From assembly GCF_009882915.1 (NCBI RefSeq), contig NZ_WTUW01000002.1, forward strand, positions 744,309 to 808,308: a stretch of 64,000 nucleotides of DNA. The letters are read 5' to 3'. The DNA is from Sneathiella litorea. GTDB lineage: Bacteria > Pseudomonadota > Alphaproteobacteria > Sneathiellales > Sneathiellaceae. Positions 15,360 to 25,657 of the stretch are shown piece by piece. The position numbers were made by a program, and so were the translations under genes. The notes under the pieces were generated by a model. The model was not told the DNA's origin. It did no database searches and saw only the letters and a program-made list of their open reading frames with translations. The first letter of the stretch is position 1. Every line of letters starts with the position of its first letter.

Positions 15360-16453
15360 TGCTGTTACCCGAGACGCTATCGCTTTACCTTGCCAAGCAG
15401 TATCTTAAAAATGTCGTGATAATTTTCAGCGTCCTGATGACGATTGTCTTCCTCGCCGATTTTATCGAGGCCTTGCGCCGCGGCGGCGACCGAGAGGATA
15501 TCACCATCGTCATCCTGCTGCAGATGGTGCTCCTGCGCATCCCGACCCTGGCGCTGAAACTGCTGCCCTTTATTGCCCTTTTTGGCGGCATGCTGACATT
15601 CTTCCGCCTTTCGAAATCCAGTGAGCTCACCGTCATTCGTGCGACCGGCGTGTCGGTCTGGCAATTCCTTTTTCCCTCCCTGTTCATTTCCTTTCTCATT
15701 GGACTGGTGGTGCTGACGGTCATCAATCCTATCGCCGCCACCATGCAGAGCCAGAACGACCGGATGGAGGCAAGGTATTTTGAGACGAAAACTAACCTGC
15801 TAACCCTCTCCACCAATGATCTCTGGCTACGGCAGGTCGATGATAAGGGGCTCTCGGTCATTCATGCGCGCGGGGCTATTAATCGCGGGCTCGACCTGAC
15901 GGATGTGATCATTTTCAAATATGATACCAATGACGAGTTTATCGGCCGGATCGATGCGGAACAGGCGCGGCTACATCCCGGTTTTTGGGAACTGGATAAT
16001 GTCGTCATCACCGGCCCCAATAAACCGGCCGAACGGCACGACAAGATAGAGCTTCCCACCTCCCTCACGGTACTCCAGATTCAGGAAAGCTTTGCATCCC
16101 CGGCGACGCTCTCCTTCTGGGATCTTCCGGGCTTTATCGAGACGCTGGAACTCGCCGGATTTTCCGGTGACCGCCACCGCCTGCACTGGTACAGCCTGAT
16201 GGCCGGGCCGATCCTGATGCTGGCTATGGTTCTGGTGGCCGCAACCTTCTCCCTGCGCACGCTGCGTCAGGGCCGAACGGTCCTTATGGTACTGGGCGGG
16301 ATCACGACGGGATTTGTCTTTTATTTCATGACGGATATCATCTATGCATTGGGGTTATCCGGGAATTTGCCGATAGTCTTTTCAGCGTGGATTCCGGCGG
16401 CGGCCATTACCCTGTTCGGGCTGGCCATGATGTTTCATCTGGAGGATGGTTAG
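15359..16453 (+). CDS. lptG: LPS export permease LptG
   Basis: The 364-residue partner of LptF has the same layout: N-terminal helices (about 15-130), a periplasmic jellyroll, and three C-terminal helices. LSLYLAKQYLKNVVIIFSVL is the usual entry. The first base of its ATG is the last base of the lptF TGA, so translation is coupled. lptD follows after three bases, so the operon encodes both the inner-membrane and outer-membrane ends of the LPS pathway. Confidence 0.95.
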   Translation: MLLPETLSLYLAKQYLKNVVIIFSVLMTIVFLADFIEALRRGGDREDITIVILLQMVLLRIPTLALKLLPFIALFGGMLTFFRLSKSSELTVIRATGVSVWQFLFPSLFISFLIGLVVLTVINPIAATMQSQNDRMEARYFETKTNLLTLSTNDLWLRQVDDKGLSVIHARGAINRGLDLTDVIIFKYDTNDEFIGRIDAEQARLHPGFWELDNVVITGPNKPAERHDKIELPTSLTVLQIQESFASPATLSFWDLPGFIETLELAGFSGDRHRLHWYSLMAGPILMLAMVLVAATFSLRTLRQGRTVLMVLGGITTGFVFYFMTDIIYALGLSGNLPIVFSAWIPAAAITLFGLAMMFHLEDG

Positions 16454-16456
16454 AAG

Positions 16457-18625
16457 ATGCGGCGGATGATGCCCTTGACCCTTGCAGCGGCTTTGCTCCT
16501 GCCGGTGCCCGTGACCCTAAGCTTTGCGGCGGACGCGGTGCCAACCGAGCTTGATACATCCAAGGAAGCGCTGCTGACCGCTGATGAAGTTACCTATTTC
16601 AATACCGAGCAGCGAGTTGAGGCCACCGGTAATGTCGAGATCGTGCAGGGTGACCGCATCCTCAGGTCTGACAGGGTTATCTACGACATCGGCGCCGACA
16701 CGGTCCGTGCAGAGGGAAATGTTGTCCTGATGGACCCAACCGGCAATGTCCTGTTTGCCGATAATATGGACCTTGAGAATGAGCTCAAGACCGGCGCGAT
16801 CCGGGATTTCAAGCTCCTCTTTACCGATAGATCCCGCCTCGCCGCCCATGATGCCGTGCGCGAGACGGAGAACCGTACTGTCTTGAACAAGGCTGTCTTT
16901 ACAAGCTGCGAGCCCTGCCGGGAGGATCCAACCCGCGCGCCGATCTGGCAGATCAAGTCCGAGAAAGTCATTCATGACCGGACAGAAAAAACCATCACCT
17001 ATCGCAATGCCTTTCTGGAATTCTTCGGCGTCCCGATTGTGTATACGCCCTATTTCTCGCATCCTGACCCGACAGTTGATCGCGAAAGCGGGTTTCTGGC
17101 ACCCACGGCGTTTACCTCATCGATCCTCGGCTATGGGGTCACCACCCCCTATTACTACGTCATTTCTGAAGACAAGGACATGACCATTACGCCGACCATC
17201 ACCTCGAAAGAAGGTGTGCAAATGGCCGCGGAATATCGACAGGCGGTGAAAAGCGGAAAGTTTCAATTTGACGGCTCCCTCACCTATGTCGACGAGGTGG
17301 ACGACAACAATATCGAGACGGGGGACAAGGAATTTCAGGGCCATATACGCGGCGATGGTCAATTCCGCATCGATGATACCTGGGTTTGGGGGTATGATGT
17401 GTTTCGGACCAGCCACGACACCTATCTCGAGAAATATGATATCAGCGACGAAGACACGCTGACCTCCTACGCCTATCTGGCGGGGCAGCGCGGCCGAAAT
17501 TATTCGCAGCTCAGCGCCTACAGCTTCCAGGGGCTGACCGAAGATGATGACGCCGGCGAGACCCCGATCGTCCCGGGCTGGTGGAATTACTCCTTTGTCG
17601 GTGAGCCCAATTCCTTTGGGGGCCGGTTCAGCGCCGACGCCGATGCCCTCGCGATTTACCGTACGGATGGGCAGGATACGGACCGCTTCTCGCTGGAGGG
17701 CGGGTATCATATCCCCTACACCACGTCGAACGGCCAGGTCATTACCTTCGATACCTCGCTGCGCGGCGATTTGTATTATGCCCATGATATCCTCGCCGAC
17801 CCGGACGACCCTTCCAGCGCGACGGATCAGAACGATTTTTATGGCCGTGTCGTTCCCTCCGCCTCCGTCAAATGGCGGTATCCCTTTGTTCGGCAGGCAG
17901 GCACCATTCGCCAGATGGTCGAGCCGATCGTTGAGGGGGTCTGGTCTGATGTCCTCGGTGACAATGATACACCGAATGAGGATAGCCTGAGCTTCGAGTT
18001 TGACGATACGAACCTGTTCGGCTCCAACCGCTACGCCGGACTGGATGAGGTGGAAACCGGCGCCCGCGTGAACTACGGGATCAATATGGGCGTTTACGGG
18101 GCTTCGGGCGGCTATACGACCCTGCTGTTCGGGCAAAGCTATAACTTCAGCAACAATACCGGATTTGAAAATGGCACCGGGCTCGAAGACCAGTTCTCGG
18201 ACTATGTCGCCCGTCTGGAAATCCGCCCCGCTCATTATCTGCAACTCGTCAACCGGATACGACTGGATCACGACAGCCTGTACCTCGCCCGCAATGAGGT
18301 GACAATGAAAATGGGCAGGACGGATGACTGGTTCAACCTCGGCTATGTTTATTTGCGCGATGACGTCAACAGCCTGTCACAGAACAAGCGTGAGGAAGTC
18401 TATATCGAAGGCAAGACCAAAGTCGCCGAGTTCTGGAGCGTTTATGGCAGCTATCGGCGAAACCTTGTCAATTCGGGAAATTCCGTTGACGGCACCATCG
18501 GCTTTGAATATCTCGATGAATGCTTCGGTTTCACGCTTGAGGCCAGTCGGTCCTTCACACGCGACCGGGATGTCGAGCCGAATACCAGCATCAGTTTCAA
18601 ATTCAGACTGCTGCCTTTCAACTAG
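16457..18625 (+). CDS. lptD: LPS-assembly outer-membrane protein LptD
   Basis: The 722-residue protein has a signal peptide (about 1-24, ending SFAADA), then an OstA/LptA-like beta-jellyroll (about 35-150: EVTYFNTEQRVEATGNVEIV, RSDRVIYDIGADTVRAEGNV), then the large beta-barrel. The barrel ends in the C-terminal FKFRLLPFN, with the aromatic-type outer-membrane sorting end. Cys pairs at CEPC (about 152-155) and one in ECFGF near the end could form the disulfides that LptD needs. It inserts lipopolysaccharide into the outer leaflet with LptE. Confidence 0.95.
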   Translation: MRRMMPLTLAAALLLPVPVTLSFAADAVPTELDTSKEALLTADEVTYFNTEQRVEATGNVEIVQGDRILRSDRVIYDIGADTVRAEGNVVLMDPTGNVLFADNMDLENELKTGAIRDFKLLFTDRSRLAAHDAVRETENRTVLNKAVFTSCEPCREDPTRAPIWQIKSEKVIHDRTEKTITYRNAFLEFFGVPIVYTPYFSHPDPTVDRESGFLAPTAFTSSILGYGVTTPYYYVISEDKDMTITPTITSKEGVQMAAEYRQAVKSGKFQFDGSLTYVDEVDDNNIETGDKEFQGHIRGDGQFRIDDTWVWGYDVFRTSHDTYLEKYDISDEDTLTSYAYLAGQRGRNYSQLSAYSFQGLTEDDDAGETPIVPGWWNYSFVGEPNSFGGRFSADADALAIYRTDGQDTDRFSLEGGYHIPYTTSNGQVITFDTSLRGDLYYAHDILADPDDPSSATDQNDFYGRVVPSASVKWRYPFVRQAGTIRQMVEPIVEGVWSDVLGDNDTPNEDSLSFEFDDTNLFGSNRYAGLDEVETGARVNYGINMGVYGASGGYTTLLFGQSYNFSNNTGFENGTGLEDQFSDYVARLEIRPAHYLQLVNRIRLDHDSLYLARNEVTMKMGRTDDWFNLGYVYLRDDVNSLSQNKREEVYIEGKTKVAEFWSVYGSYRRNLVNSGNSVDGTIGFEYLDECFGFTLEASRSFTRDRDVEPNTSISFKFRLLPFN

Positions 18626-18701
18626 GCTCAGAACAGGTTATTCTATTCTCCAGCTGCGCCAAGTGACTCATATTTTGTAAAACACGTAAAGATTTGTAAG
18701 A

Positions 18702-19967
18702 ATGCTAATCCGTCAAATGTTGAAAAGCTCCCTGCTCGCAGGCATTGCCTTCATGCTTGTCATGATGACGGCTCTGGCCCAGGACGTGCAAAAAATTGTC
18801 GCCATCGTCAATGACGAGATTATTTCCGGCTATGACCTCGATCAGCGGATAGCCCTGACAATTGCGCTGTCCGGTTTTCCCGATACGCAGGAAACCCGGC
18901 AACAGCTCATCAATCCAACGGTGGCACGCCTGATCGATGACCGCCTGAAATTGCAGGAGGCCGCGCGCTTTAATATCAATATCAGCGACGAACAGGTGCT
19001 GGAGGCCGTTGCCTTCCTTGAGAAAAATAATAACATGGAGCCTGGCCAGATGGACCGGATACTCCGCCAGAATAGTATCGACATCGAAACGATGATGATG
19101 CAGGTCCGCGCCAACCTGACCTGGAACCGTATGATCCAGCAGCTTATCATGCCTCGCATCACCATTTCGGACGAGGAAGTGGAGGCCGTGCAGAAGCGGC
19201 TGGAAAACAACAAGGGCGAGACCGAATATTTCCTGAGCGAGATTTACCTGCCGATTGAATCCAACACACCGGAAGCACAAGTGCGCGATGCGGTCGCCAA
19301 TCTGGTCTCGCAGCTGCGCTCTGGTGCCTCTTTCCAGCGTGCCGCCTCCCAGTTCAGCCAGGGGCCAACGGCTGCCACCGGCGGGACGGTCGGCTGGGTG
19401 CTGGCGGACGAGGTTCCCCCTGAAATCGGGGCGGCCCTGCCCGACCTGGGTCCTGGACAGGTCTCTGATCCTATCCGGGCTGCCGACGGTTTTTATATCC
19501 TGCTGGTGCAACAGACCCGCAAGATCCTCGATGCGGATCCCGATGATGTCACCCTCGACATCACCCAGATCGTCGTTCCGGCCGGCAGCGGGGAAAATGC
19601 GACCCCGGAAAACCAGAAGAAGCTCGCCACCACCATCAGTAATGTGATCGAGGGATGCGAACAGCTTCCCACATTGCTCACCGAATTGAACAGTGCCGAC
19701 AGCGGCAAGATCGGCAGGGTCCGCCTCGGCGACATGCCGGATAATATCAAGGCAATCCTGAAGGATATGGAAACCGGGGATGTCAGCACCCCCTATCTGG
19801 ATGAGGGTCTTTACCGCATTTTCGTTGTCTGCGACCGCAATGACCCGCAGGCGCGCAGTAATGATCCGGAGGAAATCCGCCAGGAAATCCTGATCCGCCG
19901 GGCCGAGAACCGCGCGCGCGGCTATCTGCAGGATATCCATAATGCCGCAACAATCGAAACCCGCTAG
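18702..19967 (+). CDS. surA: Periplasmic chaperone/peptidyl-prolyl isomerase SurA
   Basis: The 421-residue protein has a signal peptide (about 1-27, ending MTALAQD) and an N-terminal SurA chaperone domain (IVAIVNDEIISGYDLDQRI). A parvulin domain lies at about 172-272 (FQRAASQFSQGPTAATGGTVGW, LGPGQVSDPIRAADGFYILL). The second parvulin-like segment is weak. SurA escorts outer-membrane proteins such as LptD, whose gene lies just upstream, to the Bam complex. The order lptD-surA-pdxA-rsmA is the classical arrangement. Confidence 0.93.
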   Translation: MLIRQMLKSSLLAGIAFMLVMMTALAQDVQKIVAIVNDEIISGYDLDQRIALTIALSGFPDTQETRQQLINPTVARLIDDRLKLQEAARFNINISDEQVLEAVAFLEKNNNMEPGQMDRILRQNSIDIETMMMQVRANLTWNRMIQQLIMPRITISDEEVEAVQKRLENNKGETEYFLSEIYLPIESNTPEAQVRDAVANLVSQLRSGASFQRAASQFSQGPTAATGGTVGWVLADEVPPEIGAALPDLGPGQVSDPIRAADGFYILLVQQTRKILDADPDDVTLDITQIVVPAGSGENATPENQKKLATTISNVIEGCEQLPTLLTELNSADSGKIGRVRLGDMPDNIKAILKDMETGDVSTPYLDEGLYRIFVVCDRNDPQARSNDPEEIRQEILIRRAENRARGYLQDIHNAATIETR

Positions 19968-19985
19968 GCCCGGGGTGGTGAGACC

Positions 19986-20963
19986 ATGAGCGACTCCCCC
20001 CTGCTTGCCGTTACCATGGGCGATCCCGCCGGGATCGGCATCGAGATTACGGCGAAGGCCTGGTCCCTCCGGCGGGAGGAGCAGCTGGCGCCCTTCTTCC
20101 TGATCGGCGGACGGGAGGTTATCGCGGCGCAGCTGGAAACGTTCGAGCCTGAAATCCCGCTCCGGGAAATCTCCTCCCCCGACGATGCGCGGGCGGTGTT
20201 CGCAGATGCCCTGCCCCTCCTGCCGCTCGACCCTGCGCTCAGCGACGCGGAACAAACCATCGAGGCCATCCGCCTCGGCACGGAGTTGTGTCAGCAGGGC
20301 GCGGTCCATGCCATCGTGACCAACCCGATCCACAAGAAGCGGCTGTATGAGGCGGGCTTCACCCATCCCGGCCATACGGAATATCTCGCTGCGCTCGATA
20401 ACCGGCCCCGAAAATCGGTGATGATGCTCGCCTGCCCGAAGCTGAAGGTCGTGCCCGCCACCGTCCATATCCCCATCCGGGAGGTGCCGGCTCAGCTCAC
20501 CGCAGAAGGTCTCACCCATGTGATCGAGACGACCCATGCAGACCTGATGACCCGCTTCAAACTGGAGGAACCGCGCCTCGTCATTGCCGGGCTCAACCCC
20601 CATGCGGGCGAGGATGGCAGCATCGGCACGGAGGAAGAAACCCTGATCCGTCCGGTGGTGGAAAAGCTCCGTTCCGGCGGAATGAACATCACCGGTCCTT
20701 TTGCTGCCGACAGCCTGTTTCATCCTGCCGCGCGGGAGAAATATGACGCCGCGATCTGCATGTATCATGATCAGGCACTGATCCCGATCAAGACACTCGA
20801 TTTCGACGGCGGGGTGAATGTCACCCTCGGCCTCTCCTTCATCCGTACGTCGCCCGATCATGGCACGGCGGAGGATATTGCAGGGCGCGGCCTCGCCAAC
20901 CCGTCCAGCCTGATTGCGGCGATCCAGATGGCGGCCGTTATGTCCAGCGCAAACAATGACTGA
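19986..20963 (+). CDS. pdxA: 4-hydroxythreonine-4-phosphate dehydrogenase
   Basis: The 325-residue enzyme of pyridoxal 5'-phosphate synthesis oxidises 4-phosphohydroxy-L-threonine. [12 protein letters not shown] at the N-terminus, GHTEYLA (about 130) and [12 protein letters not shown] (about 260) are family motifs; the His residues bind the divalent metal. GGTGAG stands five bases before the ATG. Its end overlaps the rsmA start by eight bases. Confidence 0.96.
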   Translation: MSDSPLLAVTMGDPAGIGIEITAKAWSLRREEQLAPFFLIGGREVIAAQLETFEPEIPLREISSPDDARAVFADALPLLPLDPALSDAEQTIEAIRLGTELCQQGAVHAIVTNPIHKKRLYEAGFTHPGHTEYLAALDNRPRKSVMMLACPKLKVVPATVHIPIREVPAQLTAEGLTHVIETTHADLMTRFKLEEPRLVIAGLNPHAGEDGSIGTEEETLIRPVVEKLRSGGMNITGPFAADSLFHPAAREKYDAAICMYHDQALIPIKTLDFDGGVNVTLGLSFIRTSPDHGTAEDIAGRGLANPSSLIAAIQMAAVMSSANND

Positions 20964-21789
20964 GGGCGACGACCTGCCACCCCTTCGGGAGGTGATTGCC
21001 CGCTATGGCCTCAATGCGGAAAAATCGCTAGGGCAGAATTTCCTGCTTGATCTCAACCTGACCGGCCGCATCGCTCGCTGCGCTGGAAAACTAGACGGCG
21101 AGACAGTCATCGAGATTGGCCCCGGCCCCGGTGGCCTGACCCGCGCGATCCTGGACGCGGGCGCGAAACGCCTCATCGTCATCGAGAAGGATACCCGCTG
21201 CCTGCCTGCGCTTGCCGATATCGCCGAGGCCTATCCCGACCGCCTTGAAATCATGAATGAGGATGCGCTGGAGATCGACGAGACCGCGCTGTTTGACGGC
21301 AGGGCGAAGATCATTGCGAACCTACCTTATAATGTGGCGACACCGCTGCTGATCAAATGGCTGAACAAGCGGGAACGGTTCTCGAGCCTTACCCTGATGT
21401 TCCAGAAGGAGGTTTCCGACCGGATCACGGCGGTCCCCCGCACCAAGGCCTATGGCCGTCTCAGCATTCTCTGCCAGTGGCTGTGCGAGACTAAGCGGGA
21501 GTTTGACATCTCGCCGCGCGCCTTCACCCCGCCGCCGAAAGTAACCAGCACAGTGGTAACCCTGCGCCCGCGGGCCGAGCCCGCCTTTCCCGCCGATCAG
21601 GCTGTATTGGAGAAGGTGGTCGCCGCCGCCTTCGGGCAGCGCCGCAAGATGCTGCGCGCCAGCCTCAAACCCCTCGGCAAGCCGCCTGAGGACATGCTGG
21701 AGAAAGCCGGGATCACCCCAACCCGTCGGGCCGAGGAACTATCGGTTGAGGAATTCTGCGCGTTGGCGCGAGTCTACGCGGCGGCCTAA
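20956..21789 (+). CDS. rsmA: 16S rRNA dimethyladenosine transferase
   Basis: The enzyme dimethylates two adjacent adenosines near the 3' end of 16S rRNA, using S-adenosylmethionine. Motifs: LGQNFLLD at the N-terminus, the SAM loop [15 protein letters not shown] and catalytic [11 protein letters not shown], then FTPPPKVTS. The start is taken at 20956 ([14 protein letters not shown], 277 residues) because earlier frame sequence is pdxA overlap and does not match the family. Its TAA overlaps the convergent gmk stop by three bases. Confidence 0.95.
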   Translation: MTEGDDLPPLREVIARYGLNAEKSLGQNFLLDLNLTGRIARCAGKLDGETVIEIGPGPGGLTRAILDAGAKRLIVIEKDTRCLPALADIAEAYPDRLEIMNEDALEIDETALFDGRAKIIANLPYNVATPLLIKWLNKRERFSSLTLMFQKEVSDRITAVPRTKAYGRLSILCQWLCETKREFDISPRAFTPPPKVTSTVVTLRPRAEPAFPADQAVLEKVVAAAFGQRRKMLRASLKPLGKPPEDMLEKAGITPTRRAEELSVEEFCALARVYAAA

Positions 21790-22442
21790 TACCCTTCGCG
21801 CAGACGGCTGACAAACTGGATCAGGCCGGTGCGGCGGGTTCGGCGGACGCGCTCCGCGGTCAAAATCGCCTTTACCTCCGCAAGACAACGGTCCAGATCG
21901 TCATTGATGACCACATAGTCATATTCGCTCCAATGGCTGATCTCCTCCGCCGCCTTGGACATCCGCTGGTCAATTACCTCGGCGGAGTCCAGTGCCCGTG
22001 TCTTCAGGCGCTTTTCCAGCGCCTCGGTTGACGGTGGCAGGATAAAGACGCTCACCAGATCGGTGCGGGCCTTGTGGGCGAGCTGCTGCGTGCCCTGCCA
22101 GTCGATATCGAAGAGAATGTCCTGCCCCTCCGAGAGGGCGTCCTCCACGGGGCCGCGCGGTGTGCCGTAATAATGGTTGAAGACCTTCGCGTGCTCCAGC
22201 AGTTCATCGCGATTGATCATCAGGTTGAAGTCCACCGGCTCAACAAAGTAATAATCCTTGCCATCCTGCTCCCCCGGGCGGCGCGGGCGGGTGGTGGCCG
22301 AAACCGACATGACCAGATTGTCATCCTCCTTCAGCAGCGCGCGGGAAATGGTGGTTTTTCCGGCGCCCGACGGGGAGGAGAGCACTAGCATGAGGCCCCG
22401 CCTCGTGAGGGCCTCTGTCTCGACTTCAGGTGACATCTTCAA
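21786..22442 (-). CDS. gmk: Guanylate kinase
   Basis: The 218-residue enzyme converts GMP and ATP to GDP and ADP. The P-loop is [10 protein letters not shown] (about 23-32). The GMP-binding signature is [18 protein letters not shown], and the lid region follows. A 15-residue N-terminal extension precedes the usual start; a later initiation is possible. It is the last gene of the fabD...yicC-gmk run and follows yicC by six bases. Confidence 0.95.
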   Translation of the reverse strand: MKMSPEVETEALTRRGLMLVLSSPSGAGKTTISRALLKEDDNLVMSVSATTRPRRPGEQDGKDYYFVEPVDFNLMINRDELLEHAKVFNHYYGTPRGPVEDALSEGQDILFDIDWQGTQQLAHKARTDLVSVFILPPSTEALEKRLKTRALDSAEVIDQRMSKAAEEISHWSEYDYVVINDDLDRCLAEVKAILTAERVRRTRRTGLIQFVSRLREGY

Positions 22443-22448
22443 CTCTTC

Positions 22449-23339
22449 CTACTCAATATTCTGTACCTGTTCACGCATCTTGTCGACCAGCACCTTGAGA
22501 TCAAGGCCGATCTGGGTGAGGTCCCGGTCATGGGCCTTGGAGCAGAGGGTGTTAGCCTCGCGATTGAACTCCTGGCAGATGAAATCGAGCCGTCGCCCCA
22601 CACCGCCTTTCGTGCTGCCTTCCAGCAGCTCGCGCGTGGCGGCGACATGGCCGGTAAGCCGGTCGATCTCCTCGGAGATATCCGCCTTTGTCGTCAACAG
22701 GGCAAGTTCCTGCTCCAGCCGTCCCTCCTCCAGCTCCGCTGCCTCCAGGATCAGGGCCATCTGCGCCTTGATCTTGGCACGGGTCCGCTCGGGCCAGCTT
22801 TTGGTGATTTCGCTGGCACGACCGACCAGCGTTTCAATTTCGTCCAGCTGCGCGAGCAGAACCGGGTGCAGCTGCGCCCCTTCTTCTCCGCGCGCCTGTT
22901 CAAGGCTGTTAATCAGCTCCTCCGCCGAGGTCAGCAGCGCCGCCGCGAAGGTCTCCGCATCGACATCTGCCGCCGGGTCCTCCTTCGGCTCGATCACGCC
23001 GCGCAAGCCCAGCATGCCGTCCATACGCGGGCGGCGGGCCTGCCCGTCCTCCACATAGTTCCCGGCAAGGGTAAGAAGCTCTTCAAGGAAATCCTGATTG
23101 ACGCGATAGGCGACGCCGGCGGTCCGGCTTTCAAGCTGTAGGTGAAGGTTGATATTGCCCCGCTCGAACCGGGCCTTGACCGCTTTGCGCAACTTGTCTT
23201 CCAGATAGTCGAAGCCCGAAGGCAGGCGGCAGCGTACTTCCAGCCCCCGGCCGTTGACGCTTTTCACTTCCCAGAGCCAGCCGACCCCCTCAAGGGAGCC
23301 ACTCGCCCGGGCAAATCCCGTCATACTGTTAATGGTCAA
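22449..23339 (-). CDS. YicC-family endoribonuclease-like protein
   Basis: I place the start at a TTG (23339), giving MTINSMTGFARASG as in the family, with GAGG five bases upstream. The longer upstream frame lacks family sequence. The product has 296 residues: an N-terminal YicC domain (NGRGLEVRCRLPSGFDYLE, RGNINLHLQLE) and a C-terminal DUF1732 domain ending HDRDLTQIGLDLKVLVDKMREQVQNIE. In E. coli YicC has been linked to RNA decay. The neighbour order yicC-gmk is widespread. Confidence 0.9.
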   Translation of the reverse strand: MTINSMTGFARASGSLEGVGWLWEVKSVNGRGLEVRCRLPSGFDYLEDKLRKAVKARFERGNINLHLQLESRTAGVAYRVNQDFLEELLTLAGNYVEDGQARRPRMDGMLGLRGVIEPKEDPAADVDAETFAAALLTSAEELINSLEQARGEEGAQLHPVLLAQLDEIETLVGRASEITKSWPERTRAKIKAQMALILEAAELEEGRLEQELALLTTKADISEEIDRLTGHVAATRELLEGSTKGGVGRRLDFICQEFNREANTLCSKAHDRDLTQIGLDLKVLVDKMREQVQNIE

Positions 23340-23415
23340 ATTGGCCTCATGCGCAAGGGTAAAGGGTCTGGATCCCTGTATATCCGCTTCCGCGGAAAGC
23401 GACAAGCGCGGGAGG

Positions 23416-24570
23416 TTATTTTTTGGACGCGGGAGAGACAGTGGGCTTCGGTGATTTGGGCTCAAACACAGCAACCACGATACTGACCCCGCGCTGCACA
23501 CCCGCAAACAGGATCGCAGAGAGAATCCCACCCGCAAAGGCGGTCATATTGAGGGCAAACTCTGCCGTCGCGTCCTTCATCGGCACCCAGATTTCGAGGG
23601 TCATGAAAAAAGCCGCACCGATGAGGCCACCAAGGGATCCGCGCAACCCTGGCGATGTGCGCACCCCGCCATCGAAATGACGACGGCGCACCGCCAGCGC
23701 GATGTTGAGGGTAAGAAGCGTGAGCGCCCCCACAACGCCCCAGAGAAAGGCGGCGGTCACCCCGATCGACCAGGTAAGATCGGCCGCAAACTCCTCGGTA
23801 AACATCTGCCCCGTGAGATGCCGCGCCAGCAGCAGGAGCGGAAAGACGATGACCGTCAAAATTATGATTGAAAGCGGGACCGTCCAGAGCAGCGGCGCGC
23901 CGGCCGCACTGTCCCGCAGGGTGGTGCCGTTCACCCCGGTGGTGGCAAAACTCTCGGCGGAGATTTTGCGATAGGCGGCCTGCAGGGTGTGATAGCTGGC
24001 ATCCTTCTCCGCCGGGGTGGTTGCCGCGGCGCCTTTTGTGATGGCGGTATCGAGAGCGCCAAGCTCCGCAGGGGACAGCTCCGAGGGATGGTCTAACAGG
24101 TAATCGGAGAGGCCCCGCGCCTTTTCAATCAGGCTATCGAGGTCTCCATGACCGTCGCCCGTCTTGTCCGCCTCAATCGCCTCGACCGCCTTACTCGGCT
24201 TGTCCGGTTCGTTCGGTTCGTCCAACTCTGCGTTATTCACCTCTGCCGCCGCCCTTTCGGGGGAAGCTTTTTCCCCGCTTTCCACCTCAACAGCGACTTC
24301 CGGTGGGTCAGGCTCCTCGCGGGGAAGTTCCTGCCCGCTTCGAATCGGCGCTGCGGATGGCTCGAGTGGGATCTCTGCTTTTCGGTCAAGCGCCGGGTCA
24401 GGCATCGGCGCAGGCGTTTTTCCCGCGGACTGATTCTTGATATTCCGGTTTACGAGATCGAGGGAGGAGGCATCCAGCGTCTCGATTTCCTTGCGCAAAT
24501 CAAGCAGCGCTTCGCGCAGTTCCTGACGCTGCCTGAGCAACGTCTGAAGGGTATCCGTACTCACAGCCAT
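23416..24570 (-). CDS. Membrane protein of unknown function with long acidic N-terminal region
   Basis: I do not recognise this 384-residue protein. The start is the second Met, with GAGG five bases upstream. Residues 1-45 form a probable coiled coil (LLRQRQELREALLDLRKEIETLD). Residues 50-145 are low-complexity, rich in Pro, Glu, Ala and Asp. Residues 145-200 look helical. Four hydrophobic segments follow (about 227-247, 270-292, 308-330 and 343-365). It lies between mltG and yicC on the same strand, so it may share a transcript with cell-wall and lipid genes. Confidence 0.7.
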   Translation of the reverse strand: MAVSTDTLQTLLRQRQELREALLDLRKEIETLDASSLDLVNRNIKNQSAGKTPAPMPDPALDRKAEIPLEPSAAPIRSGQELPREEPDPPEVAVEVESGEKASPERAAAEVNNAELDEPNEPDKPSKAVEAIEADKTGDGHGDLDSLIEKARGLSDYLLDHPSELSPAELGALDTAITKGAAATTPAEKDASYHTLQAAYRKISAESFATTGVNGTTLRDSAAGAPLLWTVPLSIIILTVIVFPLLLLARHLTGQMFTEEFAADLTWSIGVTAAFLWGVVGALTLLTLNIALAVRRRHFDGGVRTSPGLRGSLGGLIGAAFFMTLEIWVPMKDATAEFALNMTAFAGGILSAILFAGVQRGVSIVVAVFEPKSPKPTVSPASKK

Positions 24571-24657
24571 CAAGCCTCACTGCTCCATCGTCCGTTATTT
24601 CGGACAATGACGCGCGGGTCTGTTTATTTGTGTCAAATCAGCTGGTGAGGGCAGAAA

Positions 24658-25635
24658 TCACTGCTTCTTGTTCAGTTGCCGCCATTTGCGGACGTTGTCG
24701 TTATGCCCCGCCAGCGTCGCGGAGAACGCATGCCCGCCCGTGCCATCGGCAACGAAATAAAGATATTTTGTCTCTTCGGGCTGCAATACCGCCGTCAGGC
24801 TTTCAAGGCCCGGATTAGCAATCGGCCCTTTCGGCAGGCCCATCATCTGATAGGTATTATAGTCATTCGGCGTCGCAAGATCCTTTTTGCTGAGCGGGCG
24901 ACCGAGATCGCTTTTCCCGTCCGTGACCCCATAAACCACAGTCGGGTCCGATTGCAGCTTCATGCCTCGCCGCAACCGATTGAGGAATACGCCGGCAACC
25001 CTTGGGCGTTCCTTGGCGATGGCGGTTTCCTTCTCGACGATGGAGGCAAGGATGACCAGCTCTTCCGGTGACTTGATCTCGGGTGGGAACGGTGTGGCGG
25101 CAATGACCGAGGAAACCGCCTCCTGCATCGCCGCGGCCATACGCCCAACCAGTTCCTCGCGACTGTCCCCAAGGCGATAATGGTAGGTTTCAGGAAGAAA
25201 TGCCCCTTCGGGCATATCGCGGGTTATTTCCCCCTCCAGCCCCGGGGCGGCCTCGACAAGCGCTTTTATCTCCCGGCTTTGCAAGCCCTCGGGGATGGTC
25301 AGCCGCCGCGAAATCACCTTGCCCGAGACAAAAAGCGCCATCAGATCCATACCGGAAATATTCGCGGGAACAAGATACTCTCCCGCTTGAAGCCGCGCTG
25401 CATTATCTTCAATTCTTACACCAAGAATGAAGGACAGATCATTGTTTATAAATTGATTTTCTTCCAGATCAGACGCGAGGGAACGCAAACCCGTCCCTTT
25501 TTCAAGGACATAGACTGTCTCTGTTTCAAGCGGTCCATCGGCCGTGAACAGGTGCCAGCCGTACCCGACCGTGCCCGCCAACAGGGCGGCACCGATCAGG
25601 ACAACGGCAACAAGACCATAGACAAGACGCTTCAT
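24658..25635 (-). CDS. mltG: Endolytic murein transglycosylase
   Basis: The 325-residue inner-membrane enzyme of the YceG family cleaves nascent peptidoglycan and so limits glycan chain length. One transmembrane helix lies at about 5-27. LysM-like and catalytic regions follow, with the catalytic Glu in ASIVEKETAI (about 218). Family sequence continues with RLRRGMKLQSDPTVVYG and PYNTYQ-like NDYNTYQMMGLPKGPIANPG. It follows fabF by 22 bases on the same strand. Confidence 0.95.
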   Translation of the reverse strand: MKRLVYGLVAVVLIGAALLAGTVGYGWHLFTADGPLETETVYVLEKGTGLRSLASDLEENQFINNDLSFILGVRIEDNAARLQAGEYLVPANISGMDLMALFVSGKVISRRLTIPEGLQSREIKALVEAAPGLEGEITRDMPEGAFLPETYHYRLGDSREELVGRMAAAMQEAVSSVIAATPFPPEIKSPEELVILASIVEKETAIAKERPRVAGVFLNRLRRGMKLQSDPTVVYGVTDGKSDLGRPLSKKDLATPNDYNTYQMMGLPKGPIANPGLESLTAVLQPEETKYLYFVADGTGGHAFSATLAGHNDNVRKWRQLNKKQ

Positions 25636-25657
25636 GCGGTCCTTACCCGTCTTGGGA

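Noticed and set aside
18705-20861. Very long open frame of 718 codons antisense to surA and pdxA
   Set aside because: It mirrors two well-supported genes and has no family motif; long antisense frames are common in GC-rich coding DNA.
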